From positions 12,057 through 23,522 of the forward strand of contig DCTL01000012.1 in NCBI GenBank assembly GCA_002329255.1: 11,466 nt of DNA, in the 5' to 3' direction. Under the pieces are notes generated by a model. That model was not told where the DNA came from. It did no database searches and worked only from the letters and a program-made list of their open reading frames with translations. The position numbers and the translations under genes were made by a program. Of the stretch, positions 1-7,801 are shown in pieces. The stretch comes from Patescibacteria group bacterium UBA1441 (GTDB lineage Bacteria > Patescibacteriota > Minisyncoccia > Minisyncoccales > UBA1441). Each line of letters starts with the position of its first letter. The stretch's first letter is position 1.

Positions 1-1219
1 TGAAAAGTCTGATCATTTTCGTCAATTAAAGGAGTCGCTAGATCTGTCTTTCGATGATTTTATTCGAACCACCGAAAAGAGGCACCAAGAAGCAGTCCAA
101 AAGTTTTGGCGGAAAATTAAGCCCGATATCTACCAAAAAAAATATTCTGGCTTGCTTTGTGAAAACTGTGAAGCTTACTATAAAAAAGAGGAAGCGCCGG
201 ACGGGCTTTGTCCCATTCACGGAAAAAAGTTGGAAGAAGTTGAGGAACAGAACTATTTCTTTAAGCTTTCTCGATATCAAAAACAACTGAAGAAGATCAT
301 TGAGAGCGATGAGCTTAAGATAATTCCTGAAGCCCGAAAAAATGAAGTCCTGGGCTTTATCGATCAAGGCTTAGAAGATATTTGTATTTCACGATCCAGT
401 GAGCGAATGCAGGGTTGGGGTATTAAGGTCCCAGGTGATGACAGCCAAACAATTTGGTGCTGGCTCGATGCCTTAGTTAATTACATTAGTGCCTTAGACT
501 ATGCAAAGGACGGTCAGAAGTTTAAGAATTGGTGGGTTAATAATCCGCGGAAGATTCATTTTATCGGGAAAGATATTATTAAGTTCCATGCTGTTTATTG
601 GCCAGCCTTTTTACTCTCGGCTGGTTTACCGCTACCACGGATGATCTTTACTCATGGCTGGTTGACGGTTGACGGTCAAAAAATGTCAAAAAGCCGTGGG
701 ACGGGAGTGGATCCTTTTAAGCTAAGTCAAGAATACGGTAGCGATGCAGTTCGTTATTTCTTATTGCGAGAAATTCCGTCAACCAAGGATGGTGATTTTA
801 GTTTGGCTAAATTTAAAGAGCGATACAATGCTGATTTAGCTAGTGGCCTGGGTAATTTATTCTCGAGGGTTAATAAATTGGCCCGAGAAATGAAAGTGAA
901 ACCAGAGTTAACCGGTCTTGAGACTCGTCAGGCGATTAAAGAAGTTCAACAGGAATACGTTCAAGCCATGGCGCAATATGATTTTCGCGAAGCCTTAATG
1001 TCAATTTGGAACTTAATTGCCTTTTGTGATCAATATATTGAGCAAGAAGAGCCATGGCAGGGAGAAGAAGGGGCAGAAGAAGTGGTCGCTGACCTACTTT
1101 TCGTACTGGGACGTATTGCCGGGCTTTTAGAGCCCTTTTTACCTCAAGCTAGCCAAAGAATGCTTAGCCAGCTAGCGGGACAGAAAGAATCGAGCTCCCT
1201 CTTTCCTCGTTTGAAATGA
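1..1219 (+). CDS. metG: Methionyl-tRNA synthetase, C-terminal part (5' end outside window)
   Basis: Charges tRNA-Met with methionine in the cytoplasm. The reading frame is open from base 2, so the gene begins upstream; about 405 residues are visible and the HIGH-containing first half of the Rossmann fold is missing. Seen: SFDDFIRTTEKRHQ near visible residue 18; a single zinc knuckle C53-X2-C56 ... C70-X2-H73 (the one-knuckle Thermus-like arrangement); NYFFKLS; W-L-DALVNYISAL; HFIGKDIIKFHAVYWPAFL; and a canonical KMSKS at visible residues 227-231. An alpha-helical anticodon-binding domain follows and the protein ends right after it (SLFPRLK). There is therefore no C-terminal Trbp111-like tRNA-binding domain, which many bacterial MetRS carry. 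Its TGA stop overlaps the ATG of tatD (ATGA), so the two are probably translationally coupled. Identity is secure; only the N-terminus is unknown. Confidence 0.97.
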   Translation, partial: EKSDHFRQLKESLDLSFDDFIRTTEKRHQEAVQKFWRKIKPDIYQKKYSGLLCENCEAYYKKEEAPDGLCPIHGKKLEEVEEQNYFFKLSRYQKQLKKIIESDELKIIPEARKNEVLGFIDQGLEDICISRSSERMQGWGIKVPGDDSQTIWCWLDALVNYISALDYAKDGQKFKNWWVNNPRKIHFIGKDIIKFHAVYWPAFLLSAGLPLPRMIFTHGWLTVDGQKMSKSRGTGVDPFKLSQEYGSDAVRYFLLREIPSTKDGDFSLAKFKERYNADLASGLGNLFSRVNKLAREMKVKPELTGLETRQAIKEVQQEYVQAMAQYDFREALMSIWNLIAFCDQYIEQEEPWQGEEGAEEVVADLLFVLGRIAGLLEPFLPQASQRMLSQLAGQKESSSLFPRLK

Positions 1220-1971
1220 TTGATACTCATGCTCATTTAAACCTGGAGGATTTTGATCAAGATCGATTAAAGATAATTTCATTATGTCAGCAGTCCGGCA
1301 TTAAAGTCATTAATGTTGGCATTGATTATCAAAGTTCTCAGCGGGCGATTGATTTAGCGCAGGAAAAAGGATTCTACGCTTCGGTTGGCCTTCATCCGAA
1401 TAGCACTCCCGAAGATCCAGCTAGCCTGATTACCCTTTTAGATCAGCCAGGCGTAGTAGCCGTTGGTGAGACTGGTCTTGATTTCTATCGTCAGTCTAAT
1501 GATCCAGCAGAAAAGATTCGACAGCAAGATTTGTTATTGATTCATGCCCAGCTGGCCCATCGTTTCCAGCGGCCAATGATTATTCATTGTCGCCAAGCTT
1601 ATCCCGAACTCTTGGTTTTACTTCGTCGAGAATTAAGCGGAGTTCCGGGAGTCATTCATTCTTTTTCTGGATCTTTAGATGAAGCTCGGATCTTACTTAA
1701 TTTGGGTTACTATTTGGGTTTTAATGGGTTGATTTTTAAGCAAAATCTAGATGAAGTGATCCGGAGCACACCCTTGGAAAGAATGTTAATGGAAACTGAT
1801 TCGCCTTTTCTTTCTCCACCTTCTTTAGATCAAAATAGAAATGCGCCTCATTTAGGATTGCGTCCGGTAGTTGAAAAGATTGCCTTTATTAAGCAAATTT
1901 CAGCCGCTGAAGTAATTGATTTAACTGATAAAAACGCCTATGATTTATTTCAGTTAGAGAAATATGACTAA
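1216..1971 (+). CDS. tatD: TatD family metal-dependent hydrolase / DNase
   Basis: Predicted cytoplasmic metal-dependent nuclease of the amidohydrolase-fold TatD family, whose members act as 3'-5' exonucleases on DNA (some on RNA) in repair and quality control. The 251 residues match the usual length of about 250-265. Metal ligands are all visible: H5 and H7 in DTHAHLN, E85 in GETGLDFY, H124 in MIIHCRQA, H148 in VIHSFSG, and D195 in METDSPFLSP. The ATG at 1216 is supported by the immediate MIDTHAHL family start and the 4-nt ATGA overlap with metG. No Shine-Dalgarno precedes it, so re-initiation by ribosomes finishing metG is likely. The metG-tatD pairing is widespread in bacteria (family knowledge), which supports both calls. 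The cellular substrate cannot be read from the sequence. Confidence 0.95.
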   Translation: MIDTHAHLNLEDFDQDRLKIISLCQQSGIKVINVGIDYQSSQRAIDLAQEKGFYASVGLHPNSTPEDPASLITLLDQPGVVAVGETGLDFYRQSNDPAEKIRQQDLLLIHAQLAHRFQRPMIIHCRQAYPELLVLLRRELSGVPGVIHSFSGSLDEARILLNLGYYLGFNGLIFKQNLDEVIRSTPLERMLMETDSPFLSPPSLDQNRNAPHLGLRPVVEKIAFIKQISAAEVIDLTDKNAYDLFQLEKYD

Positions 1972-4381
1972 TTATCAACCTCAGTCGGTAGAAGAGAAGT
2001 GGCGTTCAGTTTGGGAAAAAGAGAAGGTTTATCAAGTGGATCTTGATCGAGCTCCACGGCCTTTTTACAATCTGATGATGTTTCCCTATCCCTCAGCTGA
2101 GGGTCTTCATATTGGAAACACCTATGCTTTTGTTCACAGTGATGCTTACGGGCGGTATATGCGATTGAAGGGTTATGACGTTTTTGAACCGATCGGCCTT
2201 GATGGCTTTGGTATCCATAGTGAAAATTATGCTCTTAAGATCAAAGAACATATTCGTGATGTTAGCGCCCGTACTGAGAAGCGATTTTATGGACAGTTAA
2301 AACTGATTGGCAATGCTTATGACTGGAGCCGAACTTTGGAAACTTATCATCCCAACTATTATCGATGGACTCAATGGCTTTTTTTGAAAATGTACGAAAA
2401 AGGATTAGCCTATCGTCGCCAATCTCAAGTAAATTGGTGTCCTTCTTGTCAGACAGTTCTAGCGGACGAGCAAGTCATCAATGGTCGTTGTGAGCGCTGT
2501 CAAAGTTTGGTCGAAAGCAAGCAGATGGAACAGTGGTTTTGGAAAATTACTGATTATGCTGAAAAACTTTGGCGCAATCTTGATCGAATTGATTGGAGCG
2601 AAGAAGTCAAAGCGGCTCAACGAAGTTGGATTGGTCGGAGTGAAGGAGCCCGAATTAATTTTTTAGTTAAAGGCGGATCGAGACAATCTCGAATAGAGGT
2701 CTTCACCACCCGGCCGGATACTTTATTTGGCTGCACTTATCTGGTGCTTTCGCCTCAGCATCCGTTACTAAAAGAGCTGCAGTCAGAAATTAAAAATTCT
2801 AATCAGTTGGCTGATTATTTAAAACAGAATACTGTTAGCCAAGAGGATGACCACCAAAAGACGGGTCTGAGGCTGGAAGGTCTGGTAGCAATTAATCCAG
2901 CCAATCAAAAAGAAGTTCCAATTTTCGTCGCTAACTATATTTTAGCTGATTACGGAACTGGAGCAATTATGGCAGTGCCGGCTCATGATCAGCGTGATTG
3001 GGATTTTGCTAAATTGAATCAACTAGAAATTATTCCAGTAGTTCAACCGACCCAAGGCCAGCCGAGCGAGGACGCTCCTTATTTGGAAGATGGTTTTTTA
3101 ATTAATTCTGATTTTTTAAATGGCTGTTCTACTAAAGAGGCTAAATCGCGAATGATTAGCTGGCTTAAAGAAAAGGGTTATGGACGAGCTGATATTTCTT
3201 ATCGTCTTCGTGATTGGTGTGTTAGTCGACAACGTTACTGGGGTCCGCCAATTCCGATGGTTTATTGTCAAAAATGTGGCTGGCAGCCGGTTCCGGAGAG
3301 TGAATTACCCATTCTATTGCCCGACCTTAATGACTTTCAGCCAGATGGATCCGGGCGCGGTCCATTAAGTAAAGTACCTGAGTTTTATGAAACTCGTTGT
3401 CCCAAATGTCATCAACCGGCTCGACGAGAAACGGACGTTTCTGATCCTTTTGTTGATTCGTCTTGGTTTTATTTGCGTTATCTTTCAACTGATTTTGAAA
3501 ATCAGGCTTTAGCTCCTCGGGAGAGGATGGTCCGTTGGCTACCAGTTGATATGTATATCGGAGGACGGGAGCATAGCGTTCTGCATTTGCTTTATGTGAG
3601 GTTCGTCTCAATGGTTTTATACGATCTTGGTTACTTGCCCGAGGAAGAACCTTTTAAAAAGTTTAGAGCTCATGGATTATTGATTAAAGATGGATCTAAA
3701 ATCAGCAAGTCTCGGGGGAACATTGTTAACCCCGATGAATATTTGGCTGAATATGGAGTCGATGCGGTTCGGCTTTATTTAATGTTTCTAGGCGACATGA
3801 GGCAAGGGGGTGACTGGCGAGATAATGGCTTAAAAGGAATGGTGCGATTCATTAATCGGATTTGGGCTCTTTATCAACTACCTCGTCAAGATTCGGTCGA
3901 CGAAGAGACTGATCGAATGATGGCTCGAGCCATTAAAAAAACCTCTGAGGACTTAGATCAATTAAAATTTAATACAGCTATTGCTCATTTAATGACGTTG
4001 GTGAATCAACTCAAATCTAAAGGCAAGGTTTCGGTTAAACATCTGAAACAATTGGCAATTATGATAGGACCCTTTGCTCCACACTTGTCGGAGGAGCTTT
4101 GGCAGGAGCAACTTGGCCAAAAACAAGATCCTTTTCGTTCTGTTGTTAATCAGAGTTGGCCTCAATATGATCAATCCATGGCGGTCAAGAAGCAGATTAC
4201 TTTTGTTGTTCAAGTTGATGGTAAATTGCGTGATCGACTGGAGCTTTCGGCTGGTTTAGATCAACTCGCAGCGGAAAAGAAAGCGCGATCTTCGGAACGA
4301 GTTCAGAAGTTTATTAAAGATCGAAAGGTAACGAAAGTCACCTTTGTTCCAGATAGGTTAATTAATTTTGTTACCGAATGA
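1964..4381 (+). CDS. leuS: Leucyl-tRNA synthetase, divergent HIGN type
   Basis: Class Ia synthetase that charges tRNA-Leu; 805 residues, close to B. subtilis size. Domains in order: catalytic Rossmann half with PYPSAEGLHIGN (residues 41-52, HIGN replacing HIGH) and GLDGFGIHSEN (78-88, where most bacterial LeuRS have GWDAFGLPAEN); zinc module C159-X2-C162 ... C176-X2-C179; CP1 editing domain with TTRPDTLFG (248-256) and GTGAIMAVPAHDQRD (331-345), so post-transfer editing looks intact; RDWCVSRQRYWG; a second zinc module C435-X2-C438 ... C479-X2-C482; DSSWFYLRY; KISKS (579-583, conservative variant of KMSKS); anticodon-binding helices; and a short C-terminal domain. The ATG lies 8 nt inside the end of tatD (ATGACTAA), preceded only by a weak AGAG. 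The 3' end overlaps korA by 4 nt. The tRNA-Leu gene elsewhere in the window is one of its substrates. Confidence 0.97.
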   Translation: MTNYQPQSVEEKWRSVWEKEKVYQVDLDRAPRPFYNLMMFPYPSAEGLHIGNTYAFVHSDAYGRYMRLKGYDVFEPIGLDGFGIHSENYALKIKEHIRDVSARTEKRFYGQLKLIGNAYDWSRTLETYHPNYYRWTQWLFLKMYEKGLAYRRQSQVNWCPSCQTVLADEQVINGRCERCQSLVESKQMEQWFWKITDYAEKLWRNLDRIDWSEEVKAAQRSWIGRSEGARINFLVKGGSRQSRIEVFTTRPDTLFGCTYLVLSPQHPLLKELQSEIKNSNQLADYLKQNTVSQEDDHQKTGLRLEGLVAINPANQKEVPIFVANYILADYGTGAIMAVPAHDQRDWDFAKLNQLEIIPVVQPTQGQPSEDAPYLEDGFLINSDFLNGCSTKEAKSRMISWLKEKGYGRADISYRLRDWCVSRQRYWGPPIPMVYCQKCGWQPVPESELPILLPDLNDFQPDGSGRGPLSKVPEFYETRCPKCHQPARRETDVSDPFVDSSWFYLRYLSTDFENQALAPRERMVRWLPVDMYIGGREHSVLHLLYVRFVSMVLYDLGYLPEEEPFKKFRAHGLLIKDGSKISKSRGNIVNPDEYLAEYGVDAVRLYLMFLGDMRQGGDWRDNGLKGMVRFINRIWALYQLPRQDSVDEETDRMMARAIKKTSEDLDQLKFNTAIAHLMTLVNQLKSKGKVSVKHLKQLAIMIGPFAPHLSEELWQEQLGQKQDPFRSVVNQSWPQYDQSMAVKKQITFVVQVDGKLRDRLELSAGLDQLAAEKKARSSERVQKFIKDRKVTKVTFVPDRLINFVTE

Positions 4382-5994
4382 TTAGAAAAAGCGTTTTAAT
4401 TAGGGGCCGGGCGGGACAAGGTATTAATTTTACCGCGACACTTTTAGGGCAAATGCTTTCTTTTGCTGGCTATTATGTTTTTATCTATCGTGACTATGCC
4501 TCATTAATTCGGGGTGGCCATAATTTCAATATTGTTACTTTTTCCGATCAACCGCTTTATTCTCATGATGAAAAGTTCGAAGCGGTTATTAATTTAGACC
4601 GCTCTAATCAGGATTTTCGAAAAGATCTAGTTCGAAAAGATTTAGTTCTGGATGAAAAAAAGGTTAATCAAGACGAATGGCCCAAAGACATTCCTCAAAA
4701 TCAATATCAAATCAATAATTTTTTACTTGGTTATTTAGCGGGTTGTTGGGGGCTTCCAACAAAGTTTTTAACTCAAAGCTTAAGGAAAGAATTAAAGTTA
4801 TGGCAGCTAGCTGCTGCAGCGGTCAAATTGGGTATCCGCCAATCTGTGCTACGGGAAAAGTTACCGATTTATCCGAGCCATGAGCGTCATCTACTAACTG
4901 GAACAAATGGAATTGTCATCGGATCTATTGCCTCTGGTTTAGATGTTTATTTATCTTACCCGATGACTCCGGCGACAGGTGTTTTAATTGAATTAGCCAA
5001 TCAGGCCAAGCAGCGAAAGATGTTAGTTGCTCAGATTGAAGACGAGATTGGTGTTATTAATACTGCTCTCGGAGCAAGCTATGGTGGGGCGATGACCATG
5101 GTTGGTACTTCGGGTGGCGGATTTGCTTTAATGACTGAAGCTATGAGCTTAGCGGGAATGGCAGAGATTCCTTTGGTCATTTATTTATCTCAGCGGACGG
5201 GTCCATCAACTGGTGTCCCAACTTATACTGCTCAAGGTGATTTGAATTTTGCTCGTTTCGCTGGTCATGGTGAATTTCCTCGAGTATTAGTTGCCCCAGG
5301 CGATCCTCAAGAAGCCATTGATCGAACGATGGAGGCTTTTTATTTGGCTTATCGCTATCGAGTTCCAGCTATTGTCTTAAGCGATAAGCACTTGGGTGAG
5401 AGCTACTACAGTCTGGATCAAATAACTTTTCCACGAATTAAACCTGATCGATTTATTGTTGAGCGGCCAGGGGCTAATTATGAAAACTATGCTCTAACAG
5501 CTAGTGGGGTATCACCTCGAGCTGTACCCGGACAGAGGGCCTGGGCCCGAGCCAATAGCTACGAGCATGGACCAGATGGTTTTACTGTCGAAGACTCACA
5601 AATGGTTAAAAAAATGAACGACAAGAGATTTAGAAAAGAGTCTGGTTTGGCTAAAAAGATATCAAATTGGCAGCCAGTCCGAAGTTGGGGTCGTGGTCGT
5701 AATTTAATTATTGGCTGGGGTTCGACCCAAGGGGCTATTCGTGATAGTCTTTCTGAGCTCAGGGGCTGGCAGTTTTTGCAGGTTTCTTACTTGGCTCCTT
5801 TTCCTCGAGTGGAAGTTAAAAAAGCAATTGATCGAGCCGAGAGAGTGGTCTTGGTTGAAAATAATGCTACTGGCTTACTGGGCCAGTTAATTGCTCTGGA
5901 AACCGGCTGTTTGATCAAAGATAAAATATTAAAATACGATGGCCGACCGTTTACGAGTCATGAAATTATTAATCAAATTAAACGGATTTTATGA
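4378..5994 (+). CDS. korA: 2-oxoacid:ferredoxin oxidoreductase alpha subunit with fused gamma domain (KorA-like)
   Basis: Larger subunit of a thiamine-diphosphate enzyme that oxidatively decarboxylates a 2-oxoacid (2-oxoglutarate is the best guess) to acyl-CoA, passing electrons to ferredoxin. The 538 residues contain an N-terminal gamma domain (about 1-170) with GRAGQG (10-15) and RDYASLIRGGHN (38-49). The alpha pyrimidine-binding domain follows, with YPMTP at 194-198, IEDEIG around 220-225, TSGGGFALMTEA, and QRTGPSTGVPT (272-282). R273 lies where archaeal enzymes have a substrate-contacting Arg, judged by motif position rather than alignment. A transketolase-C-like domain ends the protein (IIGWGSTQGA ... 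YLAPFP ... VVLVENN). The gamma-alpha fusion plus a separate beta gene is the two-subunit Kor type; no delta (2x[4Fe-4S]) gene is present. ATGA junctions link it to leuS upstream and korB downstream. Substrate is not proven: a different 2-oxoacid is possible. Confidence 0.9.
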   Translation: MIRKSVLIRGRAGQGINFTATLLGQMLSFAGYYVFIYRDYASLIRGGHNFNIVTFSDQPLYSHDEKFEAVINLDRSNQDFRKDLVRKDLVLDEKKVNQDEWPKDIPQNQYQINNFLLGYLAGCWGLPTKFLTQSLRKELKLWQLAAAAVKLGIRQSVLREKLPIYPSHERHLLTGTNGIVIGSIASGLDVYLSYPMTPATGVLIELANQAKQRKMLVAQIEDEIGVINTALGASYGGAMTMVGTSGGGFALMTEAMSLAGMAEIPLVIYLSQRTGPSTGVPTYTAQGDLNFARFAGHGEFPRVLVAPGDPQEAIDRTMEAFYLAYRYRVPAIVLSDKHLGESYYSLDQITFPRIKPDRFIVERPGANYENYALTASGVSPRAVPGQRAWARANSYEHGPDGFTVEDSQMVKKMNDKRFRKESGLAKKISNWQPVRSWGRGRNLIIGWGSTQGAIRDSLSELRGWQFLQVSYLAPFPRVEVKKAIDRAERVVLVENNATGLLGQLIALETGCLIKDKILKYDGRPFTSHEIINQIKRIL

Positions 5995-6836
5995 TTTCCG
6001 AATTTGATACTTCTCAAATTAATACTTGGTGCCCGAGTTGCTTAAATAATATTGCCTTGCGCAGTGTTAAGAAATCTTTTGTTGCTTTAGTCAAAGACGG
6101 TTTGAATAAAAGAAAATTAACCGTAGTGGCCGATATTGGATGTGCTGGTAAGTTTTTTGATTATTTAAACGTTAATGGATTTTATGGCTTGCATGGTCGA
6201 GCATTGCCAACGGCCTTTGGCGTGAAAATGGCCAACCCAGAGCTAAAAGTGTTTGCTTTTTTAGGGGATGGCGGAGCTTATGCCGAAGGATTGAATCATT
6301 TAGTCCATTTATCAAGATTGAATCCAGATCTAACCGCTTTAGTTTTTAATAATCGTATTTTTGCTTTAACGATTAATCAAGTGACTCCAGTAACAGAATA
6401 TGGATACCGAGGCAGCACCACCCCGGAAGGATCGGCAGATCATCCTTATAATCCATTATCAGTGGCTTTATCAGCCGGAGCTTCTTTCGTCGCACGTGTT
6501 TCGGTATTGAATCCAGAAATGATGGAGTCGGTTATTAAAAAAGCCTCTCAGCATCAGGGCTTCTCTCTAATTGAGGTTTTACAGCCCTGCCTGACCTTTC
6601 GTCCAGATGATCGAATTCAATTGCAAAAACAAAGTTATTTGATTAATAAACCTGCTTCTAGCCAAGCTGCAGCTCAAAAAATAATTAGATCTTGGAATTA
6701 CGAATCTGGACGAATTCCACTCGGGGTATTTTATCAACAAAAACGACCTACTTGGGAGGAACGGCATCAAATTCAGAATTGGCGTCGCTTAAAAAGAAAA
6801 ATCGGTTACCAATCTCTAAATCAAAAAAGATCATGA
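5991..6836 (+). CDS. korB: 2-oxoacid:ferredoxin oxidoreductase beta subunit (KorB-like), TPP and [4Fe-4S] binding
   Basis: Catalytic partner of the upstream korA product; binds thiamine diphosphate and one [4Fe-4S] cluster. All four expected cluster cysteines are visible: C14 and C17 in WCPSCLNN, C51 in DIGCAGK, and C200 in LQPCLTF. The TPP/Mg motif runs from GDG at 92-94 to NN at 120-121. GLHGRALPTAFGVKMANP (66-83) is the family signature. Length is 281 residues, typical for KorB. One oddity is LTINQVTPVTE (126-136): from memory, the family norm here is close to LTxGQxSPT, so the Gly is replaced by Asn and the Ser by Thr in a segment near the active site. The ATG overlaps the korA stop (ATGA) and its own TGA overlaps the yvcK ATG (ATGA). 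Strict coupling with korA fits equal subunit stoichiometry. The electron acceptor (ferredoxin) is not encoded here. Confidence 0.92.
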   Translation: MISEFDTSQINTWCPSCLNNIALRSVKKSFVALVKDGLNKRKLTVVADIGCAGKFFDYLNVNGFYGLHGRALPTAFGVKMANPELKVFAFLGDGGAYAEGLNHLVHLSRLNPDLTALVFNNRIFALTINQVTPVTEYGYRGSTTPEGSADHPYNPLSVALSAGASFVARVSVLNPEMMESVIKKASQHQGFSLIEVLQPCLTFRPDDRIQLQKQSYLINKPASSQAAAQKIIRSWNYESGRIPLGVFYQQKRPTWEERHQIQNWRRLKRKIGYQSLNQKRS

Positions 6837-7801
6837 ATCAAAACCGGCCCAAAGTTGTAGTGATCGGTGGGGGCACCGGCATCTTTTCGGTTTTGTCTGG
6901 CTTAAAAGATTATCCCGTTGATCTTTCGGCAGTTGTTTCGATGGCTGATAGCGGTGGCTCTACCGGCAGATTACGAGAGGAATTCGGAGTTTTACCGCCG
7001 GGTGATATTCGCATGGCTCTGGTGGCCCTATCTGAACCGCGTCAGACACTGGCTCAATTATTTACTTATCGTTTCGAAGGCCAATCTCTCAATCATAGTT
7101 TTGGTAATCTATTTCTAGTGGCTTTAGCAGATATTAAAGGAGGATTTGCTAATGGTATTCATGAAGCAGCTCGAATATTAGGGGCGAAGGGGCGAGTTTT
7201 TCCGGTTACGCTAGATAACGTTCATTTGCGAGCAAAACTAGAAAATGACCAAATCATTGAAGGCGAGGCTAATATTGATTGTCCAAAGCATGACGGTTCA
7301 TTACGCATCGAACAATTATATTACGATAAACCTTGTCGGGTTAACCCAGAAGCTGCTCAGGTGATTCGAGAAGCTGATTTAGTGGTGATTGGTCCTGGTG
7401 ATTTATTCAGCAGCATTATTCCCAATTTAATTGTTCCCGGCATTAAAGAATCTCTGGCTGAATCAAAAGCTCAAAAATTATATTTTTGCAACTTGATGAC
7501 TAAATTTGGAGAAACAAATGATTTTCGAGGAGAGGATTTTGTCTGGGAATTGGAAAAATATTTAAAGCCCAATATATTCGATTGGATTATTTTTAATAAT
7601 CACTTGCCTGATCGGGAGAGAGTTAAAAAATATGAAAAAGAAAATTCAAAGGTGGTTGAATATTCGATTGAAGCTTTGAAAAATCATCAAGTCCGTATTC
7701 TGGAAAAAGATTTAATTCGATCTTCTGGTTATATCCGTCATGATTTTGATAAAGTTGCTCAGGCGGTTCTAGAAGTAATACAATCTCAGAATAATGGCTA
7801 A
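6833..7801 (+). CDS. yvcK: YvcK/CofD-family protein (gluconeogenesis factor, UDP-sugar binding)
   Basis: Member of the YvcK (UPF0052) branch of the CofD-like family. In Bacillus and mycobacteria the YvcK homologues are needed for growth on gluconeogenic carbon and for cell-wall precursor control, and they bind UDP-GlcNAc-type ligands (family knowledge). Length is 322 residues versus about 317 in B. subtilis. Visible motifs: nucleotide-binding GGGTG (12-16), DSGGSTGRLR (39-48), PPGDIRMAL (55-63), FGNLFL (90-95), VIGPGDLFSSIIPNL (185-199) and NLMTKFGETNDF (220-231). The frame is open upstream to 6692, but the start at 6833 is chosen because it gives the family N-terminus (PKVVVIGGGTG) and an ATGA overlap with korB. 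A true CofD (coenzyme F420 synthesis) is less likely, since no F420 genes are nearby and the DSGGSTG form is YvcK-like. The usual partners rapZ and whiA are absent. It overlaps the next gene by 8 nt. Confidence 0.92.
   Translation: MNQNRPKVVVIGGGTGIFSVLSGLKDYPVDLSAVVSMADSGGSTGRLREEFGVLPPGDIRMALVALSEPRQTLAQLFTYRFEGQSLNHSFGNLFLVALADIKGGFANGIHEAARILGAKGRVFPVTLDNVHLRAKLENDQIIEGEANIDCPKHDGSLRIEQLYYDKPCRVNPEAAQVIREADLVVIGPGDLFSSIIPNLIVPGIKESLAESKAQKLYFCNLMTKFGETNDFRGEDFVWELEKYLKPNIFDWIIFNNHLPDRERVKKYEKENSKVVEYSIEALKNHQVRILEKDLIRSSGYIRHDFDKVAQAVLEVIQSQNNG

Noticed and set aside
1-1219. T-box or other riboswitch control of metG/leuS.
   Set aside because: The operon's leader lies outside the window, and the internal junctions leave no untranslated space for such an element.
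3327-3611. A 94-residue minus-strand open frame inside leuS (others at 38-367, 3989-4213 and 6579-6770).
   Set aside because: These are shadows of long, motif-rich genes on the other strand, with no start signals or recognisable domains.
6692-6832. A 47-residue N-terminal extension of yvcK beginning at 6692.
   Set aside because: It lies inside korB in another frame, has no family similarity or SD, and YvcK proteins start just before the GGGTG motif. The ATGA overlap at 6833 is the better start.
6833-7801. CofD (2-phospho-L-lactate transferase of F420 biosynthesis) instead of YvcK.
   Set aside because: No F420 genes are nearby, and the DSGGSTGRLR and GDIRMAL motifs and length fit the YvcK branch better.
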